A stretch of DNA of 64,000 bases from ZC4RG20 sp036381515 (lineage in GTDB: Bacteria > Pseudomonadota > Gammaproteobacteria > Steroidobacterales > Rariloculaceae): the NCBI GenBank assembly GCA_036381515.1, contig DASVCR010000082.1, positions 6,861 through 70,860 on the forward strand, written 5' to 3'. Every line of letters starts with the position of its first letter. The stretch's first letter is position 1. The notes beneath the pieces are model-generated. The model made no database searches and was not told where the DNA came from. It worked only from the letters and a program-made list of their open reading frames with translations. Positions 17,957 to 27,166 of the stretch are shown in pieces. Both the position numbers and the translations under genes were made by a program.

Positions 17957-18712
17957 ATGAGCGATGAGCAAGACAGGCAGTGTCTGCTGGTCACGGGCGG
18001 TAGCCGAGGAATCGGAGCGGCGATCGTGCGGCTCGCGGCGAGGCGGGGATACTCGGTCTGCTTCAGCTATCGCAGAAATGAGAAGGCCGCCAACGAGCTG
18101 ATCGCCGAGTTGGAGGGCGAGGGCTGGTCCGTTCGTTCCGTTCGTGGGGACGTTGCCGAGCCCGGCTTTGCGGGCCGCTTCTTCGATGTCGCAGAGCAGG
18201 CGTTCGGCCCCGTCACGATGCTGGTCAATAATGCCGGCGTAACCGGCCGCATCGGGCTGTTCAAGGACGTCACGGGCGAGACGCTTCGGCGCACGGTCGA
18301 TACGAACCTATTCGGGCCGATGCTGCTTGCGCAGGAGGCGGTGCGCCGCTGGGAAGCGGCGGGTATTCCCGGCCGCATGGTGAATATCTCTTCGATTGCA
18401 GCGACTCTCGGAGCCCCCCACGAGTATGTCCACTACGCGGCGACCAAAGCGGCGATGGAGGCGATGACGATTGGGTTGGGGAAAGAGGTGGCTGCGAAGG
18501 GGATTCGCGTGAACGCAGTCGCGCCGGGCACGGCGTTCACCGACATTCATGCCGCGGCCGGGGAACCCGACCGGCCGGCGAGGGTGGTTGCCCGGGTGCC
18601 CATGGGGCGGATCGCCGATCCCGCCGAGATCGCGGCCGCCGTGCTGTGGTTGCTGTCGGACGAGGCCTCCTATGTGACGGGGGCCGTGCTCAGAGTGTCG
18701 GGCGGGCTATAG
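17957..18712 (+). CDS. SDR-family oxidoreductase (FabG-like)
   Basis: Classical short-chain dehydrogenase of 251 residues. NAD(P)-binding TGGSRGIG at about 14-21, NNAG, catalytic Ser in NISSIA, catalytic YAATK, and C-terminal VTGAVLRVSGGL. The Arg after the glycine motif region (YRRNEKAA) suggests NADPH preference. Substrate unknown: FabG-like 3-oxoacyl reductases and sugar/glucose dehydrogenases look alike. It stands alone just outside the tRNA island; a convergently oriented permease gene follows. Confidence 0.85.
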   Translation: MSDEQDRQCLLVTGGSRGIGAAIVRLAARRGYSVCFSYRRNEKAANELIAELEGEGWSVRSVRGDVAEPGFAGRFFDVAEQAFGPVTMLVNNAGVTGRIGLFKDVTGETLRRTVDTNLFGPMLLAQEAVRRWEAAGIPGRMVNISSIAATLGAPHEYVHYAATKAAMEAMTIGLGKEVAAKGIRVNAVAPGTAFTDIHAAAGEPDRPARVVARVPMGRIADPAEIAAAVLWLLSDEASYVTGAVLRVSGGL

Positions 18713-18824
18713 GTCGGAGTCGTTTCAAGCGATAACCGACCGCGTCGCGGCGGTAAGCGACTTGCGTCGAGACCGGTCCCCGCTCAGCGCTGCGGGCTAC
18801 GCAATCGAACGGCGGACCTCCCTG

Positions 18825-21254
18825 TCAGTCGACCCGCAGCGCGAGCGTCGGCTCGAGCCGGGCCGCGCGCGAAGCCGGCGCGAGCGATGCCAACGCTGCG
18901 ACGAAAACCAGCAGGGCGGTGACCGCGAGATAAGTCGGCGGATCGAGCCAGTCGATGCCGAAGAGCAGGGATGCAAGCCCGCGGCTCGCTGCGACGGCAC
19001 CGACGAGACCGATCGCGATTCCGATCACGGCGACACCGAGGCCTTGCCGCAGCACGAACGTCAGGATGCGCCAGCGCGTCGCGCCGAGCGCCGCGCGCAG
19101 CCCGATCTCGCCGGTCCGGTCGGCGACGCTGCCCGCGATGACGCCGTAGAGCCCGAGCGTCGCGAGCGCGAGCGCTGCCGCCGAGAACAGCGAGAAGACG
19201 GTCAACGCGAACGTGCGGCGCGACTCGGAAGCGGAGAGCAGGTCCGCCATCGTTTCGATGCGAGCGATCGGCAGCGACGGATCCACGGACCACACCGCCT
19301 GCTTGATTGCGGTCACGAGCGCGAGCGGGTCGCCGTCCGCGCGGACGACGAGCGTCTGCACGTCGTCGACCCAAGGCCACTGTCCCATCGCAACGTAGAA
19401 CGTATCCGGCGGCGGCAGCGCGAGCGATGCGTGGCGGACGTCGCCGACGACGCCGACGATCGTCGACCACTGCCCTTCCGCGATCTGCGGCCCGAAGCGA
19501 ACGCGCTCGCCGATGGGGCTGCGGTCGCCGAATCTCCGCTTCGCGAACGACTCGTTGACGAGCACGGCGATCGGCGCGCCGGGGCGGTCATCGGCTTCGA
19601 GCAGACGGCCTTGCACGAGCGGAACGCGCATCACTCGGAACCAGTCGGGCGTGACGGCGTAGCGCAGCACGCCGCCGCTGCGTCGACCGCCCTCGAGCGG
19701 AGCGGATTCGAAGGCCGCGCCATACGCATCGAAATCCCCGCTCAGCGGCAGCTGGCTCGAGAAGGCCGCGGCGGTCACGCCCGGAACGTTCCGCACGGCG
19801 TCGAGCGTTTGCCGGAAGAGACGCAGTGCCTCGTCGCGCGATGCGAGCCCGCGCCCCGTCGCGACGATCTGCATCGTGAGCGCATGCGAAGGCTCGAACC
19901 CCGGCGCGGTCGCGAGGATCCGGTCGAGGCTGCGGAGCAGCAGGCCAGCGCCGACGAGCAGAACGAGCGCGAGCGCGATCTGAGTCACGACGAGCCCTTT
20001 TCTCACCGAATGGCGTCCGCGGCCGAGCGCGCGCGCGCCCTGGAGGCCCAGACGCAGGTCGACTCGCGTCGCCTGCAAGGCCGAAGGCAGTCCCACTGCG
20101 ATCCCGACGATCGCGGTGATCGCGAACGCGATCGCGAACACCGAGCCGTCGAACGCGATCGCGTCGACGCGAGGCAGTCCCGGCGGCGCCAATGCGACGA
20201 ACACGCGAATGACGACTATCGAGACGCCGAGCCCGGCGATGCCGCCGAGGACGGCGAGCACGACGCTCTCCGTCAGACGCTGCCGCAGCACGCGTCCGGG
20301 GCCCGCGCCGAGCGCGGCGCGCGTAGCGATCTCCCGGCGGCAATCGGAGTTCCGCGTGAGGAGCAGGCTCGCGACGTTCACCGACGCGATCGCGAGGAGC
20401 AGCAGCACCGCGCCGAGAACCGCGAGGAGCACCGGCCGGACGGCCGTCGTGACGGTGTCCCGCAGCGGCTCGACGAATAGCCCGTTCTGCAGGGACGCCC
20501 ACGTCGGTCGGGCGCCTTCGGCCAACGGCGTGCTCGCGATCGCGGCGAGCTCGCGCCGCGCCTGATCGATGGACACGCCGGCCGATAGGCGGCCGACCAT
20601 CCGCAAGTGATGGCCCCATTCCTGACCTTCGAACGGCGCTTCCGCGCGGTACTGCAGCGCGGTCCACACCTCGGCCTGCGGCGCGAGGACGTCCTCGAAC
20701 GCCGCCGGCATCACGCCGATGACGACGTGCGATTCGCCGTCGAGCTCGATCGACTGCCCGAGCGCAGCTTCGGGCGTCTGCGCGAGCCGCCTCGCGAGAC
20801 GGTCAGCGACGATCGCGACTCTAGGGCCCCCGGGCGCGGCTTCCGCGGCCGTGAACGTGCGTCCGGTCGCGGGCGGGGTGCCGAGCACGGCGAAGTAGTC
20901 GATGCTGACCCGCTCGCCTTCGAGGCGCTCGGGCTCGCCGACGGACACGAGCGAGGGCCGCCAGCGCGACGAGACGGCGAGCCTGTCGAAGGAGCGGCTG
21001 CGCACGGCGAGCTCGACGTAGGTGCCGTGAGTCACGTCGTACGGCCTGCCTTCCGCATCGACGTCGAACAGCGCGACGAGGCGGTCCGGATCGGGATAGG
21101 GGAGCGGCGCGAACAGGACCGGATGAACGGCGCCGACGATTCCGGTGCTCGCGCCGATGCCGAGCCCGAACGAGAGAATCACGACCAGCGCGAAGCCGGG
21201 GCGCCGCGCGAGTGCGCGCGCGATAAAGCCGAGATCCTGCAGGAGGGTGCTCAT
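18825..21254 (-). CDS. Duplicated orphan ABC transporter permease (MacB/FtsX family, ADOP type)
   Basis: 809 residues: MacB-like periplasmic core domains and two FtsX-type permease modules (about 18-330 and 375-800) in a single chain. N-terminus RALARRPGFALVVILSFGLGIGAS and C-terminus RAARLEPTLALR are characteristic of the acidobacterial duplicated orphan permease family. Eight or more membrane helices, including LLAVLGAVLLLLAIASVNVASLLL with the family's RxxEIATRAALGA sequence following. No ATPase gene is adjacent, as is usual for this family, so the transported substrate and energy source are unknown. Possibly spread by transfer, since such genes are most abundant in Acidobacteria. Confidence 0.88.
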   Translation of the reverse strand: MSTLLQDLGFIARALARRPGFALVVILSFGLGIGASTGIVGAVHPVLFAPLPYPDPDRLVALFDVDAEGRPYDVTHGTYVELAVRSRSFDRLAVSSRWRPSLVSVGEPERLEGERVSIDYFAVLGTPPATGRTFTAAEAAPGGPRVAIVADRLARRLAQTPEAALGQSIELDGESHVVIGVMPAAFEDVLAPQAEVWTALQYRAEAPFEGQEWGHHLRMVGRLSAGVSIDQARRELAAIASTPLAEGARPTWASLQNGLFVEPLRDTVTTAVRPVLLAVLGAVLLLLAIASVNVASLLLTRNSDCRREIATRAALGAGPGRVLRQRLTESVVLAVLGGIAGLGVSIVVIRVFVALAPPGLPRVDAIAFDGSVFAIAFAITAIVGIAVGLPSALQATRVDLRLGLQGARALGRGRHSVRKGLVVTQIALALVLLVGAGLLLRSLDRILATAPGFEPSHALTMQIVATGRGLASRDEALRLFRQTLDAVRNVPGVTAAAFSSQLPLSGDFDAYGAAFESAPLEGGRRSGGVLRYAVTPDWFRVMRVPLVQGRLLEADDRPGAPIAVLVNESFAKRRFGDRSPIGERVRFGPQIAEGQWSTIVGVVGDVRHASLALPPPDTFYVAMGQWPWVDDVQTLVVRADGDPLALVTAIKQAVWSVDPSLPIARIETMADLLSASESRRTFALTVFSLFSAAALALATLGLYGVIAGSVADRTGEIGLRAALGATRWRILTFVLRQGLGVAVIGIAIGLVGAVAASRGLASLLFGIDWLDPPTYLAVTALLVFVAALASLAPASRAARLEPTLALRVD

Positions 21255-21456
21255 CGACCTCGTCCGTCCCTTCGTGCCGCCTGCTCGATGGCAAGGCGCA
21301 TGCCATTAGCGAAGCGGCCGGCAAGCCGTTGAACCTCAAAGCTTCACGGCACGGAGCGAAGCGTCGGCGCGGGAAAGGCGTCCCGGCGCCGACGGCGGAT
21401 TCCCGGATTCGGGACGAATCCGCGTGAGCGAAATCGGCGGGTAGCCGCGGAACGCG

Positions 21457-22401
21457 TCAGCGCGGATCGATCTGCGTGATGGGATCGATCTCCGTGATGT
21501 AAAGATGGGCCTCAGCGAAGCGAGCGGCGTTGCGCACGCCGACCCAGATATTGTAGTTGCCGGAGCGCGGTCGAGCGATCGCGACGAGCGGATTGAGGCC
21601 GATGCCGTCGTCGTTGCAGTACCAGTTCCCGGCGGGATCGAGCACCGCAAGCGTCGTGTCGTCGTTCGACACCGCGTAGAAGTGCAACGACTGGGAGCCG
21701 GCCTCGTAGTTCAGGTCGACATCCGGCGCCTCCCCATAAATGTAGCCCACGCACGCTCCGCCGACGCTCGCGCCGACGTCGTGGTCGCCGCCGGCCTCCA
21801 GGCCCTGGATCCACGGATCCGGTAGGAAGCCGGCCGTCAGATCCACGGTCGCATAGGTCGGCGTTGCGGCCCAGTTCGGCTGCGCTCCGCTGCGTGTTCG
21901 CGGCGTTCTCGGGTCGAGCTCCGTGATGCGAAGCTCCGCGGGCGCGAGTCCCGACTCGCCATGCAGCCCTACCCAGATGTTGTAGTTGCCGTCGAGCGGA
22001 GCGTCGAACGCGATGACCGGATCGAGACCGAGGGCGTCGTCGCTGCAATGCCATTCGCCGTTGGGATCGAATACCACCAGCGTCGTGTCCGCGGAGGAGG
22101 AGGCGTGGATGTACAGCGAGCTGAAGCCCGCCGTGTAGTTCAGATCGACGTCCGGTGCCGCATCGTTGATGTACCCGGTGCATCCGTCTGCGAGGCGGCG
22201 CGACACCCGGTCGCCTCCGCCTGCCTCGAGCGGCTGCGTCCACGGGTCCGGCATGAATCCGGCTTCCAGATTCACGGTCGTATAGGTCGGCGTCGCGATC
22301 CAGTTCGGCTCGGCCGAAGCCGTGCCGGCGACGAGCGCCGCCGCTGCGACGGCATTGAGGGTGACGAGAGTCCTTGCGAGCGATGTCGTCCCAGCGGACA
22401 T
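21457..22401 (-). CDS. Secreted protein with two tandem PPC-like domains
   Basis: 314 residues from ATG (an in-frame GTG six codons upstream is possible). A signal peptide ends TASA. The mature protein is two copies of a ~130-residue module, each starting PNWxATPTYxTVxLxAGFxP and containing DPW, APDVDLNY, GNYNIWVG and ITExDP. Each copy has two cysteines in equivalent places (CxGYI and WxC), likely a disulfide. The module resembles the beta-sandwich pre-peptidase C-terminal (PPC) type that binds carbohydrate or calcium, but no catalytic domain is present. Function unknown. Divergent from the demethylase gene at 22722. Confidence 0.7.
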   Translation of the reverse strand: MSAGTTSLARTLVTLNAVAAAALVAGTASAEPNWIATPTYTTVNLEAGFMPDPWTQPLEAGGGDRVSRRLADGCTGYINDAAPDVDLNYTAGFSSLYIHASSSADTTLVVFDPNGEWHCSDDALGLDPVIAFDAPLDGNYNIWVGLHGESGLAPAELRITELDPRTPRTRSGAQPNWAATPTYATVDLTAGFLPDPWIQGLEAGGDHDVGASVGGACVGYIYGEAPDVDLNYEAGSQSLHFYAVSNDDTTLAVLDPAGNWYCNDDGIGLNPLVAIARPRSGNYNIWVGVRNAARFAEAHLYITEIDPITQIDPR

Positions 22402-22721
22402 GCGAGAGTTCCGTGACACAGCGGCGATGCAGCGATGCGACTCTAGGCGAGTGCCACGTGGCGGTCGCTGGGGCAGTTCTCACATTGCTGCATGGAGGCG
22501 CGCCGGCCCCCGTCGCCGGCGGTCGGCGGCAGCGCGCCCGGCAGTCGGGCGAGCCGGCGCTCCGGGCCGCTCGCCGCCGGGTAGTGCTCCTGGCAATACT
22601 AAGCTCTGCACCGAATTGAAAATTTACGCCGTCGCCCGCAAAATCACGCATCCGCATTCCAGGCCCCACCTCCCTGGGGCCTTCCCAAGGCGACTTGCCT
22701 AATAAGAGGTTACCAGGAGCT
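22402..22721. other. Divergent intergenic region before the demethylase gene
   Basis: 320 nt between divergent genes. The half near the demethylase gene is relatively AT-rich and carries the candidate promoter at 22616-22644 and the ribosome site ACCAGGAG. The rest shows no ORF with gene-like codon use and no recognisable riboswitch. Confidence 0.5.
22616..22644 (+). promoter_or_regulatory. Candidate sigma-70 promoter for the O-demethylase gene
   Basis: TTGAAA (22616) and CAAAAT (22639) separated by 17 nt in a locally AT-rich segment about 75 nt before the ATG. -35 matches five of six consensus bases, -10 four of six. Confidence 0.35.
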
Positions 22722-24125
22722 ATGAGCCAGCGAAGCTTGGAAGATTTGTTGAAGTCGGTAGGGAATCCGGTTGATCTGCTTAGAAATTCGCAGATCGGGG
22801 CGTACGTGTATCCGGTGGTTCCCGCCGAGTTCACGAACTGGCGCGACGAGCAGCGCGCGTGGCGCGAGACGTGCGTGCTGTTCGACCAGTCCCACCACAT
22901 GGTCGACCTGTACGTCGAAGGGCCCGATGCGCTGAAGCTCCTGTCCGAGACGGCGATCAACAGCTTCGCGAATTTCGGCCCGAACAAGGCGAAGCAGTAT
23001 GTTCCCGTCACGCATTATGGTTACGTCATCGGCGACGGCATTCTGTTCCACCTCGAGCAGAACAAGCTCGTCTACGTCGGCCGCGCCCCGGCGGCGAACT
23101 GGATCCAGTTCCACGCGGAGACCGGCGGCTACGACGTCAAGGTCGAGAAGGACGACCGCTCGCCGTCCCGGCCGATGGGCAAGCCCGTCGTCCGCAAGTG
23201 CTACCGCTTCCAGATCCAGGGCCCGAACGCGTGGCAGGTGATCGAGAAGCTGAACGGCGGCCCGGTCGAGAAGATCAAGTTCTTCAACATGGGCACGATC
23301 AAGATCAAGGGCCGCACCGTGCGTGCGCTGCGGCACGGCATGGCCGGCGCTCCCGGACTCGAGATCTGGGGCCCGTACGAGGAGGGCGACGAGATCCGCG
23401 CCGCGATCGTCGAGGCGGGCAAGGATTTCGGTCTGTATCAGGTCGGGTCGCGGGCGTACGCGACGAACACGCTCGAGTCCGGCTGGATTCCGTCGCCGCT
23501 GCCCGCGGTCTACACCGGTGACAAGCTGAAGCCGTATCGCGAGTGGCTGCCGGCCGACGGCTACGAGGGCTCGGGCAGCCTCGCGGGCAGCTTCGTGTCG
23601 AGCAACATCGAGGACTACTACGTCACGCCGTACGACATCGGCTACGGCCCGTTCGTGAAGTTCGACCACGACTTCATCGGCCGCGAGGCGCTCGAGAAGA
23701 TCGCCGACAAGCCGCACCGCAAGAAGGTCACGTTCGCGTGGAATCCGGACGACGTCGGCAAGATCTTCCGCTCGATGTTCGAGCCGGGCCAGGAGCACTA
23801 CAAGTACATCGACCTGCCGCTGTCGAACTACGCGTCCGCGTCGTACGACCGGATCGAGAAGAACGGCAAGGTCGTCGGCTTCTCGATGTTCGCCGGCTAC
23901 AGCTACAACGAGCGGTCGATGCTGTCGCTCGGCACGGTCGATCCGGACGTCCAGATCGGCGACGAGGTCACGCTCGTGTGGGGCGAGGAGAACGGCGGCA
24001 CACGGAAGACGACCGTCGAGCGCCACAAGCAGATCGGCGTGCGTGCGATCGTGAGCCCGGTGCCGTACGCGAAGGTCGTGCGCGAGCAGTACGAGGGCAG
24101 CTGGCGCCGCGCGGGACAGGTGTGA
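22722..24125 (+). CDS. Tetrahydrofolate-dependent O-demethylase, LigM/DesA-like (GcvT family)
   Basis: 467 residues from ATG 22722 with ACCAGGAG upstream. The N-terminus (NPVDLLRNSQIGAYVYPVVP, EFTNWRDEQRAWR) and overall length match vanillate/3-O-methylgallate O-demethylase LigM and syringate demethylase DesA, which transfer a methyl group from methoxylated lignin aromatics to tetrahydrofolate. GcvT-type folate-binding domain first, a C-terminal barrel (about 380-460) last. Related DMSP demethylases are shorter. No ligninolytic partner (methylene-THF reductase, ring dioxygenase) is adjacent, so the exact methyl donor is unproven. A strong terminator follows. The first ~25 codons are less GC-rich than the rest. 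Confidence 0.8.
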   Translation: MSQRSLEDLLKSVGNPVDLLRNSQIGAYVYPVVPAEFTNWRDEQRAWRETCVLFDQSHHMVDLYVEGPDALKLLSETAINSFANFGPNKAKQYVPVTHYGYVIGDGILFHLEQNKLVYVGRAPAANWIQFHAETGGYDVKVEKDDRSPSRPMGKPVVRKCYRFQIQGPNAWQVIEKLNGGPVEKIKFFNMGTIKIKGRTVRALRHGMAGAPGLEIWGPYEEGDEIRAAIVEAGKDFGLYQVGSRAYATNTLESGWIPSPLPAVYTGDKLKPYREWLPADGYEGSGSLAGSFVSSNIEDYYVTPYDIGYGPFVKFDHDFIGREALEKIADKPHRKKVTFAWNPDDVGKIFRSMFEPGQEHYKYIDLPLSNYASASYDRIEKNGKVVGFSMFAGYSYNERSMLSLGTVDPDVQIGDEVTLVWGEENGGTRKTTVERHKQIGVRAIVSPVPYAKVVREQYEGSWRRAGQV

Positions 24126-24147
24126 CCTGCGTAAATAGCGCCTCGTA

Positions 24148-24169
24148 GCGCCGGGCGAGCGCCCGGCGC
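24148..24169 (+). repeat. GC-rich hairpin upstream of the terminator
   Basis: Near-perfect inverted repeat GCGCCGGGC / GCCCGGCGC 23 nt after the demethylase stop, no T-run; lies just 5' of the true terminator. Confidence 0.45.
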
Positions 24170-24179
24170 GCACCGGACG

Positions 24180-24211
24180 AAGGGAAGGTCGGCTCTCGGC
24201 CTTCCCTTTTT
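24180..24211 (+). terminator. Intrinsic terminator after the O-demethylase gene
   Basis: Stem AAGGGAAGG / CCTTCCCTT, extended by further pairs across a short loop and followed directly by a T-run (24207-24211). The clearest rho-independent terminator in the window. Confidence 0.85.
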
Positions 24212-24376
24212 CGTGCTCCGATGCGCTGGCCGCTCTTGCGCTCGAAGGCGCCAGCCGCGCGCCGATCCACCGACGGATCGGCCGCCGCGTCGAGCTGCGG
24301 TGATCTGCGAGATCGGGCTTGCGGCGCCGAGGCGTCGTTACGGCTCGGCGCCGAGCGCGGAATCAACGGCGCTCCG

Positions 24377-25411
24377 TCACTCGAACTCGAGAACGCCGAG
24401 CCGGTGGCCCGCGGCGTCCGTGAACCAGAGCCGGTTCGCGAGCCGCTCCGGCGGTTGACGGTCGCTGCCCGCGCTCAGCCCGACCGCACGCGCGACGGGG
24501 CCCGGGACCTCGAACTCGGCGATCTCGCCGTCCGGGGTCACGCGGCCGAGGCGGTCACCCTTCGTATACCAGACGTTGCGGTCCGGCCCGACCGCGATGT
24601 TGATCGGCGAGCCGGTGCGGCTCGGGATCGGGAACTCGCTGATCTCGCCGTCCATCGTGATGCGGCCGACGCGATTGCCGTCCGGCGAGATGCCGTCCAT
24701 CGTCCCGGCGAGCTCGACGAACCACATGTTGCCGTCGGCGCCTGCCGTGATGTCGCCCGGACCCGAGTTCGGGCGGGGCAGCTCGAACTCGGTGATCTCG
24801 CCGTCCGGCGTGATGCGCCCGATCTTGCTGGCCTTGTACTCGGAGAACCAGATGTTGCCGTCGGGTCCCGCCGCGAGCGCGCGCGGACCGCTGTCGGGCG
24901 TCGGGATGTCGAACTCGGTGATCTCGCCGTCCGGCGTGATGCGGCCGATCTTGCCGGCGGCGAACATGCCGAACCAGATGTTGCCGTCCGCGCCGAGCGC
25001 GATCGCGCGCGGCTGGCTGTCCGCCGTCGGAATCGGGAACTCGGCGATCTCGCCGTCGGGCGTGATGCGGCCGATGCGGTTGCCGAGATGCTCGGAGAAC
25101 CACATGTTGCCGTCGGCGCCGAGCGCGATGATTCGCGGCGAGCTGTTCGCGATCGGAAGCGGGTAGACGCGAACGTTCGAGCCGTCGGGATCGATGCGTC
25201 CGATCGCGTTGCTGCCGAGCGTGAACCACGCCGTGCCGTCCGGCGCGAGCGCGACGGTCGTCGGTCCCTGCGCGCCTTCGGGCAATGCGTACATCGTGAA
25301 CTCGCCGGTCGCGGCGAGGGTTTCGTCGGGGGCGAGCCAGCGCTGCTCGTCGGCTTCCGCGACGCGCGTCGTCATCAGCAGGACTCCAGTCAGAATAAGC
25401 GTCGTGCGCAT
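24377..25411 (-). CDS. Secreted Vgb-like (streptogramin lyase family) beta-propeller
   Basis: 344 residues from the ATG at 25411, which begins a signal peptide (MRTTLILTGVLLMTTRVAEA). Seven repeats of about 40 residues follow, each with GPDGNIWF / GRITPDGEITEF signatures, giving a seven-bladed propeller. The family includes virginiamycin B lyase, but most members are uncharacterised and sequence alone does not show lyase activity; binding of a peptide or polysaccharide in the periplasm is as likely. Stands alone between the terminator at 24180 and a divergent gene at 25610. The tandem coding repeats make long false ORFs on the plus strand. Confidence 0.75.
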   Translation of the reverse strand: MRTTLILTGVLLMTTRVAEADEQRWLAPDETLAATGEFTMYALPEGAQGPTTVALAPDGTAWFTLGSNAIGRIDPDGSNVRVYPLPIANSSPRIIALGADGNMWFSEHLGNRIGRITPDGEIAEFPIPTADSQPRAIALGADGNIWFGMFAAGKIGRITPDGEITEFDIPTPDSGPRALAAGPDGNIWFSEYKASKIGRITPDGEITEFELPRPNSGPGDITAGADGNMWFVELAGTMDGISPDGNRVGRITMDGEISEFPIPSRTGSPINIAVGPDRNVWYTKGDRLGRVTPDGEIAEFEVPGPVARAVGLSAGSDRQPPERLANRLWFTDAAGHRLGVLEFE

Positions 25412-25609
25412 GATGCCCCGTCCCCCGGTCGTTGTCGTCATCGCGGATTCTAGCGGAACGAGCGGCCGCGATCGGCGCGGCGCTCGAAGGACGGTCGGGC
25501 GTTCGGCCCCGTCCTCGGGCGGCGGAGCGGTTGCCGGCATCGGGGCGGCAGCGTAGGCTCTGTCTCGGTTTCGCACCGCATCGCCCACGGCAGCCGACGG
25601 AGCGCGACG

Positions 25610-26236
25610 ATGAATGCGAAGACTGCGCTTGGCGCGTGCCAGGCCCTCGGGATCGGGATCGTGTCCGCAGCGACGCTGTTCTTCGTGCATCGTGCGCTGA
25701 TCTCGGACGGCTCGTTGCCGGGAGCGTCGACGTTCGGCTCCGGCGACGCAGCCGATCTCTCGATGGAGCCTGCCGAATCGCACGCTGCCGATCGGGACGA
25801 GCGCGTCGCAACGGTCCGCGGCACGAGCGAAGCTGCACCGGATCAGGGCAACGCGCGCGGAGCGGCTGCCGGCGGGCGCACCGAAGGCAGCGCGGACGGC
25901 GGCGTCGCGGCCGACCGCGCCGAGCGAGGTCCGGACGGCGAGCCGACGAACCCGCACATCGAAGCGTTGAGCCATCCGTCTCCTGCCTACCGCAACGTCA
26001 GCCTCGCGACGCTCATTCGAAACGCCGGTCACGCGTGCACGGACGTGGTGTCGTCCACCGGGCACAATGATCTCAACTCGTGGCGCGTGTCCTGCGAGGG
26101 CGGCCGTGCCTATCTGGTCTGGCTGGACGGCGACGAGGCTCACGTCGAGCCGATGACGTATTTCGACGGGCAGACGCCGTTCATTCCGGTCGAGCCGACG
26201 GAAGCGCCTCCGCGCCTGCTGCCGCCGCTCGAATAG
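25610..26236 (+). CDS. Membrane-anchored protein of unknown function
   Basis: 208 residues, not recognised. One N-terminal hydrophobic segment (about 8-28, GACQALGIGIVSAATLFFV) acts as signal anchor. A low-complexity region rich in Gly, Ala, Glu and Asp (about 38-110) follows, then a compact C-terminal domain (about 115-200) with PAYRNVSLATLIRNAGHAC and two cysteines. The last part reads like a small beta domain (WRVSCEGGRAYLVWLDGDEA). ATG 25610 follows GGAGCGACG. Codon use is typical of the genome, so it is probably real. Confidence 0.6.
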   Translation: MNAKTALGACQALGIGIVSAATLFFVHRALISDGSLPGASTFGSGDAADLSMEPAESHAADRDERVATVRGTSEAAPDQGNARGAAAGGRTEGSADGGVAADRAERGPDGEPTNPHIEALSHPSPAYRNVSLATLIRNAGHACTDVVSSTGHNDLNSWRVSCEGGRAYLVWLDGDEAHVEPMTYFDGQTPFIPVEPTEAPPRLLPPLE

Positions 26237-26545
26237 TGACGCTGGCGCCGCTCGTCGCGGTATTGCGCCGCGTTGACCGGGCGGATCGGATGCCGCAGGA
26301 TGATTTGCGCAAGGCCGCCGCGCCGGCGGGAAGCGCGGCGGTTGACTCGACGAGCGCACTAATTTCCTTGGGATAAGCCGTGAGCACTTCCTCGATGCAG
26401 CGATCGCGAACGTGTTCGCTCGACGCGTCGGCGGCACCTGTCGTCGGTTTCCCACGGCAGGGGCAAGCGATGCGGCACGCGAGAGCCTTTATGTCGCAAA
26501 GTACTTGACAGCTGAATACACTGGATCGAGACTGAGGAGCTATCG
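26237..26545. other. Intergenic region before the uppS module
   Basis: 309 nt without a gene. The last ~60 nt are AT-rich and hold the promoter/operator candidate at 26494-26522. The remainder shows no ORF or strong hairpin that I can support. Confidence 0.5.
26494..26522 (+). promoter_or_regulatory. Promoter/operator candidate for the membrane protein-regulator operon
   Basis: TCGCAAAGTACTTGACA: a consensus -35 TTGACA (26505) overlaps the palindrome AAGTACTT and a GCAAAG half-site. TACACT (26517) could be a -10 for another, unclear -35. The GCAAAG half-site matches one arm of the perfect palindrome before uppS (27562-27576), so the adjacent winged-helix regulator may bind both. Confidence 0.4.
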
Positions 26546-27166
26546 ATGGCATCCATCTTCCCCGAGAGCGTGCCTTCGCGCGGCTCGACGCCGGCGTCGA
26601 TCGATGCGGGGGCGCTCGCGCACCTGCGTTACATCCGGGACACGATCGAAGCCGCGCATACGTTCACGTCGGTACCTGGGAAGGGGTGCATCGCGATGGG
26701 CCTGACCGCGCTGGTCGCGGCGGCCCTCGACTCGATCGCCGGGCGCGGGGACTACTGGTTGCCGATCTGGATCGGCGCCGCCGCGACGGCGATCGGGCTG
26801 TCGAGCTACTTCCTCGTGAAGAAGGCGAAGTCGCAGGGATTGTCGTTATGGGGCGGTGTAGCGCGCCGTTTTTTTCTGACGCTGCTGCCGGCCTTGATCG
26901 CCGGCGCGGTGCTGACGGTCGCGTTGCTCGACTCCGGGGCGAGAGACCTCGTGTCGGGCGCGTGGCTGCTGCTCTATGGCGCAGGTCTTGCCGCGAGCGG
27001 CGTGTTCTCGATCAGGCCGGTCATGCTGGCCGGCTTCGGGTTCATGGCGCTCGGCGCGCTCGCTCTCGCACTTCCGCCGTCGTTCTCGACGGCGTTGCTC
27101 GCAACCGGGTTCGGTGGGTTCCACCTGGCCCTCGGGCTGATCATCCAACGGAGGCATGGTGGCTAA
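26546..27166 (+). CDS. Six-helix membrane protein of the uppS module
   Basis: 206 residues, family not recognised. A hydrophilic N-terminus (about 1-45, with DAGALAHLRYIRDTIEAAHTF) is followed by about six hydrophobic segments (48-68, 74-92, 108-128, 135-153, 158-175, 180-200). ATG 26546 has GAGGAGC upstream. The gene overlaps the regulator gene by 11 nt, so the two are co-translated. Role could be sensing an envelope signal or handling a lipid carrier; that is inference from context only. Confidence 0.75.
   Translation: MASIFPESVPSRGSTPASIDAGALAHLRYIRDTIEAAHTFTSVPGKGCIAMGLTALVAAALDSIAGRGDYWLPIWIGAAATAIGLSSYFLVKKAKSQGLSLWGGVARRFFLTLLPALIAGAVLTVALLDSGARDLVSGAWLLLYGAGLAASGVFSIRPVMLAGFGFMALGALALALPPSFSTALLATGFGGFHLALGLIIQRRHGG

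Noticed and set aside
24555..25166. Plus-strand frame with repeated SNSVISPSGVMRP text
   Set aside because: Reverse reading of the seven tandem propeller repeats of the Vgb-like gene.
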